Part shown: positions 25,620 through 35,196 of the stretch, in pieces
Numbering within the stretch: position 1 is the stretch's first letter
Layout: every line of letters begins with the position of its first letter
NCBI RefSeq assembly: GCF_000153125.2
Contig: NZ_CM002299.1
Location: 3,422,928-3,486,927 of the forward strand
DNA from: Congregibacter litoralis KT71
Lineage (GTDB): Bacteria > Pseudomonadota > Gammaproteobacteria > Pseudomonadales > Halieaceae
DNA: 64,000 nt
Reading direction: 5' to 3'
Position numbers and translations under genes: made by a program
Notes under the pieces: generated by a model
The model's input: the letters and a program-made list of their open reading frames with translations, nothing else
Told to the model about the DNA's origin: nothing
The model's database searches: none

Positions 25620-26698
25620 TGCATACCCGACTTTTCTTTGGCGTCATTCTCACGATCAGCGCCATACCCATACCCATAACCATAGCCATAACCGTAGCCA
25701 TAGCTACCAATACCCAGCAGCTTGGAGCGACGCCGGGATGCGCGGTTCAGCATCACACCCACCGTCTTGTCTTCACCAATTTGCTCCAGTGCTTCCTGTA
25801 CCGCATGTTGGGGGGTCACATCAGCCGATGCGACGAACACGATTTGCCCCATAAACGATGCAAGCACGCTGGACTCTGTGGTGAGGAGCAGCGGCGGCGA
25901 ATCAAATACAATTACGCGGTCGGGGTAGCGATTCGACAGCTCGATCATAAAATGATGCATCGTGTCGCTAGCCAATAACTCCGTTGACTTGTCACTGGTG
26001 TTCCCCGCGGGCAATACGCGAAGGGTGTCGACATTGGTGCGCACAATCACGTCGGCAGGGTCGATGCTGCTGTCTTCGTCCAACAGGTCGATCAGGCCAG
26101 GCGTGCCTCTGGGAACCCCCAAAGTCTTACCGGCAGTGGCGCGCACTACATCCGCATCCACAAACAGCACGGTCTTATCCTGCTCCATGGCGATGGACAG
26201 CGCGAGATTAATCGACGAGAAGGTTTTGCCATCGCCCTGCAGGGCGCTCGTCACCATAACCAGATTTGCATAGGGGATGGGCCGTGAGCTCTTGCCCGCA
26301 ATGTTATGCAGTATGGGCCGTTTGATGCCCCGGTATTCCTCGGCAATACGACTTCGGGGTATCTGCGGGGTCAAAAAGCCCCGCTTTTGAAGCTTTTCAA
26401 AGGGCAGTTCCAGCATTGGGCGATCAACATTAACGGGAGCACTTATCACGCTCCCCGTTGCTGATTCGCCGTTTATCACCTGCTCGACATCGCTTGTCCC
26501 GGTGCCAGACTCAACGATGAAGTCCTCACCATTACGCAGGGCCTGCTCTTTGCTAAAAGCGGAGCCCGCTGTACCTTCTTGGCTGAGTGACTGCTGCTCT
26601 GCCTCCGGCAAAGACGAGGGTTTTGCTTTACTTTTCCCAGGCGAATCCTTTTCTGTTTTGCTGCCCTTAGACTTGAGCGCCTTTTCGATAATGCTCAT
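25616..26698 (-). CDS. Tyrosine autokinase (BY-kinase), exosortase-A-associated
   Basis: 360-aa cytoplasmic bacterial tyrosine kinase. A Ser/Lys/Glu-rich N-terminal tail is followed by the P-loop ATPase: Walker A at TSALQGDGKTFSSINLA, Walker A' at VLFVDADVVRA and Walker B at DRVIVFDSPPLLL. The C-terminus ends in seven consecutive Tyr-Gly pairs (residues about 333-346), the expected autophosphorylation cluster. Paired with the adjacent chain-length protein it would control EPS polymer length. It overlaps both neighbours by 4 bp. Confidence 0.9.
   Translation of the reverse strand: MSIIEKALKSKGSKTEKDSPGKSKAKPSSLPEAEQQSLSQEGTAGSAFSKEQALRNGEDFIVESGTGTSDVEQVINGESATGSVISAPVNVDRPMLELPFEKLQKRGFLTPQIPRSRIAEEYRGIKRPILHNIAGKSSRPIPYANLVMVTSALQGDGKTFSSINLALSIAMEQDKTVLFVDADVVRATAGKTLGVPRGTPGLIDLLDEDSSIDPADVIVRTNVDTLRVLPAGNTSDKSTELLASDTMHHFMIELSNRYPDRVIVFDSPPLLLTTESSVLASFMGQIVFVASADVTPQHAVQEALEQIGEDKTVGVMLNRASRRRSKLLGIGSYGYGYGYGYGYGYGADRENDAKEKSGMQ
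25661..25702 (-). repeat. Tyr-Gly codon repeat at the autokinase C-terminus
   Basis: Seven hexanucleotide units, TA(T/C)GG(C/T/G) in the coding sense, encode Tyr-Gly seven times. Both codons vary at the third base, which argues against very recent slippage and for selection on the peptide. Confidence 0.9.
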
Positions 26699-28236
26699 AG
26701 TGCCGCCACCCGCTCGATAATCTCCGGAGCAAACAGTGCCCCACCAAACGCAACCAGGAGCAAGCTGGCAGCCATGGCAAACACCCCAAAACGCAGACGA
26801 TCACGTACTACCTCCGCATTGTCCTTGTTGTGAGTAACCACGCCCAATAGCGGAAGCCCGGTTACCTCTGCCAACATGCGCGCGTCCACGACAATGGGTC
26901 GAAGCAGCGAGATAATCAAGGCCAGCCCGGCCCCCGCACCCAAAGCTGCAAACAGCACCAACACGTTGAGTATCAGTTTATTGGGCTCCGACGGCCTGCT
27001 GGGCACAAAAGGTGGATCTACTACCCTAAAACTCACATCCGAGGCGTTGTCCTCTACACCCTGGGACAAGCGCGCAGATTCTCGACGTTCCATCAGTTCC
27101 GTATGCTGGTTCACCACGACCTGATAGTCCCGATCCAGCTGCTTGAGCTGCGCCTCGACTTCCGGGATTTCGTTAACCTTGGCGGCTAGCTCCTTCTCCC
27201 GACGCTCGTACTCTGCTACCCGCACGTTCAATTCGGCCACGGTTGCTTCGGCGGAGCTCAGCAAAGTCTGCATATCAGAGGCGCCCTGACCACTGCCCGC
27301 GGGCGTTGGCCCACCCTCGCTTATGGCCTGTAGCTCACCTTGTCGCTGGTTCTCGAGTTCCTCTATCAGGCCCCGTATCTGGCGCACCTCGGGGTGTTTG
27401 TCGGTGTAGCGCGCCAAAAGACCGTCCAAGCGCAAGCGCATCTGCTGAATCCGCGCATCCGTGGGCGTAACAACGCCTGCCGCAACAAGGCCGTCAACCG
27501 AACCACCGCCACTCATTTGCTCTCGCAGGGCATCCCGGCGCTCCGTCGCCTCGCTAAGCGCAAGCCGAGCCTCTTGCAATCTTCCTCGAGTGGTCTCCAG
27601 TCGGGTGTAGTAATCGGCCCCGGCCTTACTGGGAAGTACATCGACATTCTGCTGCTTGAAGCGTGCTAGGCGATCTTCGGACTCAATAAGGCGCCGCTCG
27701 TAGTCGGCAATCTGCTCATCCAAAAAATCCTGGGCCCCGGTGCTGTCGTCACGCTTTTCATTCAGCGAGCTTTCGATAAACACCGTGATCAACGACTGCG
27801 CGATACGTCGGGCAGTGTCTCGCTCAGGGTGTTTTACCTGGATATTGTAGAGCGACGAGTTACCGCGCTGCCCTACCAGAGAAATGGTATCGCGCAGTTC
27901 GCTGATCAGTTCTTCCTGGTCTTCCTCGTCTGTAACCGTAAGATCCAGATCAGTCATCCGAGCGAGCTTTTCTAGATTGGGACGGCTAAAGAGCGTACCG
28001 CTCATCATGCGCACACGCTGGTTAATATCCGGCGTGATGGCAAGGCCTCGCAACAAGGGCCGCAGCACCGTGTTGGTATCCACGTACACCTTGGCTTTGG
28101 CCACATAGGACTCAGGCATTTTGTATACATATGCCCACCCCCCCAATGCGACCACCCAGGCTACAGCCAGAGCCAGCCACTTATGGCGCCAGATACCCCA
28201 GACGTAGGTCAAAGCCTGACCGATAATTTCCTGCAT
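26695..28236 (-). CDS. Polysaccharide chain-length determinant protein (Wzz/PCP type)
   Basis: 513-aa inner-membrane protein. TM1 at residues about 17-34 (WLALAVAWVVALGGWAYVY), a long periplasmic coiled-coil region, a Pro/Gly-bearing PPFVPSRPSEPNK segment before TM2 (about 415-440), then a further C-terminal helix. It matches the exosortase-A-system chain-length family (TIGR03007-like). It partners the separate tyrosine kinase encoded next door (4-bp overlap). Confidence 0.88.
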   Translation of the reverse strand: MQEIIGQALTYVWGIWRHKWLALAVAWVVALGGWAYVYKMPESYVAKAKVYVDTNTVLRPLLRGLAITPDINQRVRMMSGTLFSRPNLEKLARMTDLDLTVTDEEDQEELISELRDTISLVGQRGNSSLYNIQVKHPERDTARRIAQSLITVFIESSLNEKRDDSTGAQDFLDEQIADYERRLIESEDRLARFKQQNVDVLPSKAGADYYTRLETTRGRLQEARLALSEATERRDALREQMSGGGSVDGLVAAGVVTPTDARIQQMRLRLDGLLARYTDKHPEVRQIRGLIEELENQRQGELQAISEGGPTPAGSGQGASDMQTLLSSAEATVAELNVRVAEYERREKELAAKVNEIPEVEAQLKQLDRDYQVVVNQHTELMERRESARLSQGVEDNASDVSFRVVDPPFVPSRPSEPNKLILNVLVLFAALGAGAGLALIISLLRPIVVDARMLAEVTGLPLLGVVTHNKDNAEVVRDRLRFGVFAMAASLLLVAFGGALFAPEIIERVAAL

Positions 28237-28275
28237 GTTGGCTCCGCTGCCTAGATCGGTTGCGTGGGCGTTGGA

Positions 28276-28902
28276 TTAAAACCAGGACTCAGAGATGATC
28301 ACGATGTCCCCGGGCATGAGCGCCATGTTGGCGGAGATATCGCCATCGCGGAGCAAGTCGTCCAGGCGCAGACCGTATGAGGTTTGCTGACCATTATGCG
28401 TTCGAACGAGTACCGATTTATTGCCTGCGGCAAACTCGGTCATACCGCCCACAGCAATCATCAGATCCAACAAGGTCATATGCTGTCTGAACGGGACACC
28501 ACGAGGCTCCGCTGCCTCGCCAACAACACGGATTTGCTGCTCGGGCACTCCCACAAAACCGTTAACAATAACGCTCACGACTGGCTGACGCACATACTCG
28601 CCGTAGGCCTCTTCGATCGCACGAGCCAACTGCGTGGGAGTCATACCACTCGCCTCAAGGTCTTCTACCAGGCGGGTGGTGAATTTGCCGTCTGGCCTGA
28701 CAATCGCGGTGGTCGTTAGCTCTTCGTTACCCCAGACAAAAATCTCCATGGTGTCGCCCGGACCAATCACATAATTGTAATCGGGCTCACTGAAGCGTTG
28801 CCCCTCAGGGACCGTAGGCTTGCTACTACACGCCACTAAAAACGCACTCGCCATCAACGCGAGCACCACCTTCACTGTTCCTGCAAATTGCCCTGTGTTC
28901 AT
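28276..28902 (-). CDS. Polysaccharide export lipoprotein (Wza/OPX-like)
   Basis: 208-aa outer-membrane export protein. The signal ends in a lipobox (FLVAC). A Poly_export domain begins at YNYVIGPGDTMEIFVWGN, and an SLBB-like part follows (QQIRVVGEAAEPRGVPF). ATG 28902 has GAGGAAAGG just upstream, so I prefer it to the longer frame starting at 28923. It would form the periplasm/outer-membrane channel with the PCP protein encoded downstream. Confidence 0.88.
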   Translation of the reverse strand: MNTGQFAGTVKVVLALMASAFLVACSSKPTVPEGQRFSEPDYNYVIGPGDTMEIFVWGNEELTTTAIVRPDGKFTTRLVEDLEASGMTPTQLARAIEEAYGEYVRQPVVSVIVNGFVGVPEQQIRVVGEAAEPRGVPFRQHMTLLDLMIAVGGMTEFAAGNKSVLVRTHNGQQTSYGLRLDDLLRDGDISANMALMPGDIVIISESWF

Positions 28903-28949
28903 ACCCTTTCCTCTTCCTGCCAACCCTGGGGTGAGACCTGTTGCTGTTA

Positions 28950-29957
28950 TTAACTCTGTCGGCGCATCCTGCGACGCCAGAGTGCGTTTCTGTCTCCCGT
29001 GGTGCCTGAACCAGGCTCACTGGACGTCGTAACCGTATCCTCGGTTGAGCTCGTAGTTGCGCTCGCAGAAGGCACCGCTTCCAGCTCGCCTTCGTAGACA
29101 TCCTCCACATCAAAATCATGCTCGGTAAACACCGAACCTGCTGCCAGACTCTCACCCTGGAGCTCCTCGACCACCGCCCGCACATCCTGCGAGCCGATGC
29201 GGTGCAGATCCTCGACGCTGCCGTGCAACATCAGGCGACTGCAGATCAGGTTAATACGCCGGGCAATGCCTTCGGAGAATTTGGATATCAGGGGATAAAC
29301 AGCCTTGCTGATGGCGGGATCGCCCTGCCAGCCGACTGCCTTAAGACGATGGCGGATATATTCTTCGGTTTCATCCGGCTCCAACGGCTGCAGATGGCTT
29401 GCCGCCACGATGCGTTGATGAACCTGCTCCATTTCGGGACGCAGAATCAATTCACGAAGCTCGGGCTGACCGAGCAGAAAAATCTGTAACAGCGGTTTGC
29501 CGCCCACCTGAATGTTCGTGAGCAACCGTAGTTCTTCCATGGCACTGACAGACAGGTCCTGGGCCTCGTCAACTATTAACAATGCCCGACGCCCCTCGCG
29601 GTGCCACTTCTGTAACTGGCGCGATAGATGCTGTAGTTGCTGGCCTTTGTTGGTGACATCAAGATCCACACCAAATTCATGAGCAACCATGCTGAGCAGA
29701 TCATCGGCCTGCAGCTGGGAGCAGACCAGGTTGGCAATTTGCGCGCGCTCAGCGGCGAGGTCGTCCATCAGCGCGCCGACCAGGGTTGTTTTGCCAGTGC
29801 CCGGGCGACCGGTCACCATCACAAAACCCTCCGCACGCATAAAAGCGTAGGCCATGTAGGCGCGCGCTTTTTTATAGCCGCGGTGCTGATAGGCGAAGTG
29901 GTGATCCGGACTGAGCCGGAACGGTTCTTCACTAAATCCGTAGAAGCGGTCGTACAT
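28950..29957 (-). CDS. AAA+ ATPase, exosortase-A-associated (ExeA-like)
   Basis: 335-aa ATPase: MYDRFYGFSEEPFRLSPD at the N-terminus is typical of the ExeA/GspA-like ATPases in PEP-CTERM EPS loci (TIGR03015-like). Walker A is VTGRPGTGKTTLVGAL and Walker B is RRALLIVDEAQDLS. The C-terminal tail after residue 270 is low-complexity Ser/Thr/Glu. It may energise assembly or localisation of the export complex. A 214-base gap separates it from the dehydrogenase upstream, so an internal promoter is possible. Confidence 0.85.
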   Translation of the reverse strand: MYDRFYGFSEEPFRLSPDHHFAYQHRGYKKARAYMAYAFMRAEGFVMVTGRPGTGKTTLVGALMDDLAAERAQIANLVCSQLQADDLLSMVAHEFGVDLDVTNKGQQLQHLSRQLQKWHREGRRALLIVDEAQDLSVSAMEELRLLTNIQVGGKPLLQIFLLGQPELRELILRPEMEQVHQRIVAASHLQPLEPDETEEYIRHRLKAVGWQGDPAISKAVYPLISKFSEGIARRINLICSRLMLHGSVEDLHRIGSQDVRAVVEELQGESLAAGSVFTEHDFDVEDVYEGELEAVPSASATTSSTEDTVTTSSEPGSGTTGDRNALWRRRMRRQS

Positions 29958-30110
29958 AGTTATAAAGCCCTGAAGGCCTCCGTGCGTCCGAATCAGCTTT
30001 ACAAAGCATCAAGTCTAATTCAAGGCGACTATTACAGCTAACAATCTATACACCACGGGCCACTGCGGGATGCATTTAAAGCGATTTATCAACCTTGGGA
30101 TCTCAGTGTC

Positions 30111-30126
30111 GTCGGTTTTCTTTACA
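30111..30126 (+). promoter_or_regulatory. Degenerate copy of the putative PrsR-type element
   Basis: GTCGGTTTTCTTTACA matches 13 of 16 positions of the GTCAGTATTTTTTACA element found upstream of the PEP-CTERM gene. It lies in the gap between the dehydrogenase and the ATPase gene. I found no well-spaced -24/-12 promoter next to it, so the call is weak. Confidence 0.3.
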
Positions 30127-30171
30127 GTCACAAGCCCAATAACGGGAACATTGCTCCATCTGTGAGCCTGT

Positions 30172-31479
30172 TCACAGGCGCCAGAGTGTAAGCCCGACCC
30201 TACCCGCGGCCTCGCGATCCATCATGCCCTTCACATCCACCACAAACCCGTCGTCGCTCAGCAAATCACAAAATGCCTGCAGGTCCTTCTCAATATAGGA
30301 AGCGTGGGGCACGGCCAGCACAACCACCTGCGCCGGTTGCAGAGCGTCCCACTCGGTTAACGTAATGTCGTATTCCCTGAGCGCGTCTTCTGAAAACGCC
30401 AGGGGATCATGCACCGATACTTCACAGCCAAAGGCCGCCAACTCACTGACAATGTCGGGCACCCTTGAGTTACGCAGGTCCGGGCAGTTTTCCTTAAACG
30501 TCAGACCCAGTACGGTGACCGCCGCGCCCGTAATGGGCAGACCCCGGCGAGCCAGTTCCTTCACCGTCTGTTCGGCAATAAACTTGCCCATGCCGTCGTT
30601 GATTCGCCGTCCTGCCAGCACCACCTGCGGGTGATAGCCCGCGCTTTCAGCCCTGTAAGTCAGGTAATAGGGGTCAACGCCAATGCAGTGCCCCCCCACC
30701 AGGCCGGGCTTGAACGGCATAAAATTCCATTTGGTACCCGCAGCCTCCAATACATCCAGGGTATCGATGTCCAGGCGATCAAAGATCATCGCCAGCTCAT
30801 TCATCAGGGCAATATTCAGATCGCGCTGGGTGTTCTCGATGACCTTCGCCGCCTCGGCCACTTTAATACTGGGGGCAGAGTGAATACCTGCGCTGACCAC
30901 GGAGCCATACAACGCCGAGAGGGTCTCGAGGGTCTGCGGCGTGTCCCCCGCCACCACTTTCACGATGGTCTCCAGGCGATGGGTTTTGTCACCGGGATTT
31001 ATGCGCTCCGGGGAGTACCCCACGAAAAACCCGGCCTCCCCGCCCTGGCGGCCCGCCCAGGATAAACCCGAGCTCTCCTCGAGAATGGGCACGCAAACTT
31101 CCTCGGTACAACCGGGATACACCGTGGACTCAAAAACTACGATCGTGCCCGGCTTCATATGCCCGCCGACGGTACGTGAGGCGCCTTCCAGAGGCCTAAG
31201 ATCCGGCCGCTTGGCGTCGTCTATCGGCGTCGGGACCACCACCACAATGACGTCCGCCAGCGCCAATACCGCAGGATCGCTGCTGAGCTCCAGCCGGGTC
31301 GCGGCACGCAACTGTTCCGGCGACACCTCGCCACTGGGGTCACGCCCCTCACGATAAGCGTCGAGCTTGGCTTCATTCAGGTCGAAACCTATGGTCCGTT
31401 GCCGGGCACCAAAGGCCACAGCCAGGGGCAGACCGACGTACCCCAGACCCACGATGGCAACTGTGTCCCGGTTCTCCAA
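30172..31479 (-). CDS. Nucleotide-sugar dehydrogenase (TviB/WbpA-like)
   Basis: 435-aa UDP-sugar 6-dehydrogenase. N-terminal Rossmann motif VGLGYVGLPLAVAFG; VVVVPTPIDDAKRPDL; central ENTQRDLNIALMNELA; catalytic Cys in LVGGHCIGVDPYYLTY; C-terminal VLGLTFKENCPDLRNS. These match UDP-HexNAc 6-dehydrogenases of the TviB/WbpA group, which give uronic acids for EPS. It is the first gene of the minus-strand EPS operon and diverges from prsK with only 68 bases between. Confidence 0.88.
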   Translation of the reverse strand: MENRDTVAIVGLGYVGLPLAVAFGARQRTIGFDLNEAKLDAYREGRDPSGEVSPEQLRAATRLELSSDPAVLALADVIVVVVPTPIDDAKRPDLRPLEGASRTVGGHMKPGTIVVFESTVYPGCTEEVCVPILEESSGLSWAGRQGGEAGFFVGYSPERINPGDKTHRLETIVKVVAGDTPQTLETLSALYGSVVSAGIHSAPSIKVAEAAKVIENTQRDLNIALMNELAMIFDRLDIDTLDVLEAAGTKWNFMPFKPGLVGGHCIGVDPYYLTYRAESAGYHPQVVLAGRRINDGMGKFIAEQTVKELARRGLPITGAAVTVLGLTFKENCPDLRNSRVPDIVSELAAFGCEVSVHDPLAFSEDALREYDITLTEWDALQPAQVVVLAVPHASYIEKDLQAFCDLLSDDGFVVDVKGMMDREAAGRVGLTLWRL

Positions 31480-31547
31480 TTTCTGCTTCCTTCATTTACA
31501 GCAAGAAAGTGAGAGTATAGGGTCGAACGTCATCGAAGGGCAGGACC

Positions 31548-33671
31548 ATGGCCTTGAACGGCAATATCGGACTACTCACTTATGCAATCGCCGCCCTGAG
31601 CTACGTGCTTCTGGGCTTTTTGCTCGTGGCCCAGTGGCGGGTGCGTCCACTGGGACCTGCCCTCGTCATGGCCACCACAGCCACGGCGCTCTGGGCCACC
31701 ATCGTTGCTGCCGGCACCCTTTACAGATATCCACCTATTCTTCTTATTCAGGTCAGCGAACTGGCAAGAAACGCGGGGTGGCTCTTTTTTATGCTCCAGC
31801 TTCTGGGGTTTCAGGAGAGCGGTAACGTCTGGGTCTGGCTTCAGCGGCGCTGGTTAACGCTGTTTTTGGCGGGCATCGGAGTATCTCTGGGCATATTGGC
31901 ACTGCGCCCCCTCGGAGACACCTTGGGCCTGAGCCCTGCAGACATCAGCGACTATGCGCTGATGCTCTGGCTGGCGGTCGCCATCACCGGACTCTTGCTG
32001 GTGGAACAGATTTACCGCAACGCCAGTGCCGGGGAACGTTGGGGTGTGAAGTTTCTCTGCCTGGGCCTGGGCATCATGTTCGCCTTTGACTTCCTCATGT
32101 ATGCAGAGGCCTTACTTTTTCGCCAGCTCGACGCCCAGCTATGGCAGGCTCGGGGCCTTGTCGCAACGCTCAGCGTGCCCTGGCTGATTGTTGCGATTGC
32201 GCGTAACAGCAATTGGCGCATGGACGTCCACGTATCCCGACACGTCGTGTTCCACACGGTCACACTTATGGCGGCCGGTGCCTATTTGCTGGCTATGGCG
32301 ATCATCGGGTACTTCATCAAATATCTGGGCGGCAATTGGGGCGGCGTCCTGCAGGTTTCCTTTCTGGCGGGCAGCTCCGCGCTACTGGTTACTCTATTAT
32401 TCTCTGGCACTCTCCGTGCGCGTTTGCGTGTGTGGCTATCCAAACATTTTTTCAGCTACCGCTACGATTACCGTGTGGAGTGGCTGCGTTTTACCGAGGA
32501 GCTTGCAGCGCTGGAAAACGTGCCCGGGGGCATCATTCGCACTATGGCGACCATAACCCAGAGCCCGGGAGGAATACTCCTTCACCAGAACGACGGGGGT
32601 CAGTTGAATGAACTTGCAACCTGGGAACTCGATAGACCGAACGTACGGGAGTCCGGGAACCTGCAACACTGGATCACCGACAGCGGCTGGGTGATTGATC
32701 TTCTCGAATGGCGGCGAAAGCCCGATCTCTACACAGACCTGCAGTTACCTCCGTGGATAGCCGATCACGACAAACTCTGGTTGATTGTGCCTTTGTTTTT
32801 TCAGGGCACCCTCGAGGGACTGCTGATGCTTGCCCGCACGGATCTCAAAGACAGCGTCAACTGGGAAGATCGTGACCTCCTGAAAACCGCCGGCAAACAG
32901 GCTGCGGCATTGCTGGCCCAACAACGCGCCAGTCACGCGCTTATAGAAGCCCGCCAGTTTGATGCCTTTAATCGATTATCCGCTTACGTTATTCATGACC
33001 TCAAAAACATTCTGGCCCAACAATCGCTCATGGTCTCAAACGCTCAAAAACACCGGCATAACCCCGCCTTTGTTGATGACATGATTGGCACCGTCGAAAA
33101 CTCCGTTAACCGTATGCAGCGTCTCATGGACCAGATGCGGAGTGGCATGCGCACGGCGGAACCCGGTCTGGTTGATTTGGGTGATCTGCTGGAAAAAACC
33201 ATCAGGCAAAGGGCATCGCTGCTCCCCCATCCAACATTGGACGTCGCTGAAGTGGTCGCCGTTGTGGCTGACCGGGAGCGACTCACCACCGTTTTTGGTC
33301 ACCTGATACAAAATGCGCAGGAAGCCACCGATGACACCGGCGTTATCATGGTCACGGTCACGGTTACAGGGGGCGCCGCCCGGGTAAGCATTCAGGACTC
33401 CGGCGTCGGTATGACGCCGGAGTTTGTCCAGCAAAAACTCTTCAAACCCTTTGAATCCACCAAGGGACTGACAGGAATGGGCATTGGCGCGTTCGAATCA
33501 CGGGAGTATGTCCGTCAACTGGGAGGCGACATTACCGTGAGCAGTACACCGGGGCAGGGTACACAATTTACCGTGTCCCTTCCCGTTGCTGATGAGAGCC
33601 TTTTGAGCGACCACAATGATGAAAGCTGTGAACCAGGCACGGCTTCTGTAACTGGTAGCGTGGCACACTAA
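31548..33671 (+). CDS. prsK: PEP-CTERM system histidine kinase PrsK
   Basis: 707-aa membrane sensor kinase. About eight to nine N-terminal helices (residues 10-295), then a GAF-like region (about 320-460), an H-box with phospho-acceptor His at about residue 483 (VIHDLKNIL), and a HATPase_c domain with GHLIQNAQEATDD (N box), DSGVGMTPEF and KGLTGMGIGAF. Length and layout match PrsK of exosortase-A loci, which acts with PrsR on sigma-54 promoters. Start ATG 31548 has CAGGAC upstream. It is followed by prsR after 38 bases. Confidence 0.92.
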   Translation: MALNGNIGLLTYAIAALSYVLLGFLLVAQWRVRPLGPALVMATTATALWATIVAAGTLYRYPPILLIQVSELARNAGWLFFMLQLLGFQESGNVWVWLQRRWLTLFLAGIGVSLGILALRPLGDTLGLSPADISDYALMLWLAVAITGLLLVEQIYRNASAGERWGVKFLCLGLGIMFAFDFLMYAEALLFRQLDAQLWQARGLVATLSVPWLIVAIARNSNWRMDVHVSRHVVFHTVTLMAAGAYLLAMAIIGYFIKYLGGNWGGVLQVSFLAGSSALLVTLLFSGTLRARLRVWLSKHFFSYRYDYRVEWLRFTEELAALENVPGGIIRTMATITQSPGGILLHQNDGGQLNELATWELDRPNVRESGNLQHWITDSGWVIDLLEWRRKPDLYTDLQLPPWIADHDKLWLIVPLFFQGTLEGLLMLARTDLKDSVNWEDRDLLKTAGKQAAALLAQQRASHALIEARQFDAFNRLSAYVIHDLKNILAQQSLMVSNAQKHRHNPAFVDDMIGTVENSVNRMQRLMDQMRSGMRTAEPGLVDLGDLLEKTIRQRASLLPHPTLDVAEVVAVVADRERLTTVFGHLIQNAQEATDDTGVIMVTVTVTGGAARVSIQDSGVGMTPEFVQQKLFKPFESTKGLTGMGIGAFESREYVRQLGGDITVSSTPGQGTQFTVSLPVADESLLSDHNDESCEPGTASVTGSVAH

Positions 33672-33709
33672 GATTATGATTAGCCTACAGCAACAACCGG
33701 AGCCTGCCC

Positions 33710-35086
33710 GTGAGTGATGCGGCAACACCATTACTGGTAGTCGAAGACGATGAAGGGCTGCAAAGTCAGCTTCGCTGGGCCTTTGACAGCCATGAAGTGA
33801 TTATCGCGGGTGATCGCAAGGCCGCCATCACGGCCCTGCGCCGCCACCAGCCTGGAGTGGTCCTACTTGACCTGGGTCTGCCACCCGACCCCGGCGGTGT
33901 TACCGAGGGTCTCGCGACGCTGGGCGAGATACTCTCCCTGGCCCCCGAGACCAAGGTCATTGTTGTCACCGGAGACAACGATCGTGGCAATGCCGTAAAA
34001 GCCATAGCGGGCGGCGCCTATGACTTCCACCAGAAGCCGGCAGACCCGGAGTTACTCACCCTTCTCGTAGAACGTGCGCAGCATGTGTACGAGCTTGAGC
34101 GTGAGAACCAGGCCTTGCAGCGCTCCACCGGCAACATGCCTCTGGACAACATCATCGCTGTCAGTCCGCAGATGCTGAAGGTCTGTCGTACTGTAGAAAA
34201 AATTGCACCGACCGATATCACCACCCTGCTTCTGGGGGCCTCAGGCACGGGCAAAGAGCGATTTGCCCAGGCTATTCACGAGCTCAGCCCCCGCGCCAAA
34301 GAACGCATGGTCGCCATCAACTGTGCCGCCATTCCTGACACTCTGCTGGAAAGCGAGCTCTTCGGCTACGAAAAAGGTGCCTTTACCGGTGCGAGCCAGC
34401 AAACCATCGGTAAGATCGAGCATGCGAGCGGTGGCACCCTGTTTCTGGACGAGATCGGCGACCTGCCGATGGAACTGCAAGCGAAGCTACTGCGTTTTTT
34501 GCAGGAACGAGTCGTGGAGCGTCTGGGCGGTCGCAAGGAGATTCCCGTGGATGTGCGCGTGATCTGTGCGACGCACCAAAACCTGGAACAGCACATTGCT
34601 GAGGGGAAGTTTCGCGAAGATCTGTACTACCGCGTCAGTGAAATGGTCATTAATATTCCAACGCTTCAGGAGCGTGAGGGCGATGCCGTCGTTCTCGCCA
34701 AATCGTTTTTGTCACGTTTCGCCGGAGACAAGGGCACCGGAGTAAAAAGTTTCGACAGTAACGCTTTACGTGCCATCGGTAATTACGCCTGGCCGGGCAA
34801 CGTACGAGAACTCGAATCCCGCATCAAACGGGCGGTCATCATGGCGGAAGGAGCCCAGGTTACCGTCGAGGATCTCGAGCTGGAAGACGCTCTGGAGGAC
34901 ACGCTGAAAGCCGCCAACGAGCTCCCTCTCAATATCAAGCAGGTACGCGAGCAGGCGGAGAAAGCCGCAATATTGCGCGCCCTCTCCCACAGCGATGACA
35001 ACATGACCGAAGCAGCGGAGTTACTGGGCATCACTCGCCCAACACTCTACTCCATGATGGAAAAGTACGGCATGCGCGAGAAGTAA
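33710..35086 (+). CDS. prsR: Sigma-54-dependent response regulator PrsR
   Basis: 458-aa NtrC-type activator. Receiver domain with acidic pocket VVEDDEGL and phospho-acceptor Asp in VLLDLGLPP; AAA+ domain with Walker A GASGTGKERFAQAIHE (about 176), the sigma-54 contact loop GAFTGA (about 223-228) and an Arg finger region; C-terminal Fis-type HTH (MTEAAELLGITRPTLYSMM). GTG 33710 has GGAG eight bases upstream. It should drive RpoN promoters such as those proposed at 35151, 44652 and 55542. Confidence 0.93.
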   Translation: MSDAATPLLVVEDDEGLQSQLRWAFDSHEVIIAGDRKAAITALRRHQPGVVLLDLGLPPDPGGVTEGLATLGEILSLAPETKVIVVTGDNDRGNAVKAIAGGAYDFHQKPADPELLTLLVERAQHVYELERENQALQRSTGNMPLDNIIAVSPQMLKVCRTVEKIAPTDITTLLLGASGTGKERFAQAIHELSPRAKERMVAINCAAIPDTLLESELFGYEKGAFTGASQQTIGKIEHASGGTLFLDEIGDLPMELQAKLLRFLQERVVERLGGRKEIPVDVRVICATHQNLEQHIAEGKFREDLYYRVSEMVINIPTLQEREGDAVVLAKSFLSRFAGDKGTGVKSFDSNALRAIGNYAWPGNVRELESRIKRAVIMAEGAQVTVEDLELEDALEDTLKAANELPLNIKQVREQAEKAAILRALSHSDDNMTEAAELLGITRPTLYSMMEKYGMREK

Positions 35087-35150
35087 GCTGCAGGCCTGGC
35101 CCGGATCACCATCGCACAGCGCCGTCACCCCCCCACCCCAAAAAGGTCAG

Positions 35151-35166
35151 TGGACAAGGGTTTGCA
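35151..35166 (+). promoter_or_regulatory. Sigma-54 (-24/-12) promoter candidate between prsR and prsT
   Basis: TGGACAAGGGTTTGCA has the GG and GC dinucleotides in the exact spacing of the RpoN consensus (TGGCAC-N5-TTGCA). Transcription would begin near 35177, twenty bases before a 48-codon frame. Upstream lies the end of prsR. Confidence 0.6.
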
Positions 35167-35196
35167 TCTTTGCCAAAGCACTTTACTCTTCGCCCA

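Noticed and set aside
33668..33692. TGGCAC at the end of prsK as a sigma-54 promoter for prsR
   Set aside because: The -24 half is perfect, but there is no GC at the -12 position with correct spacing.
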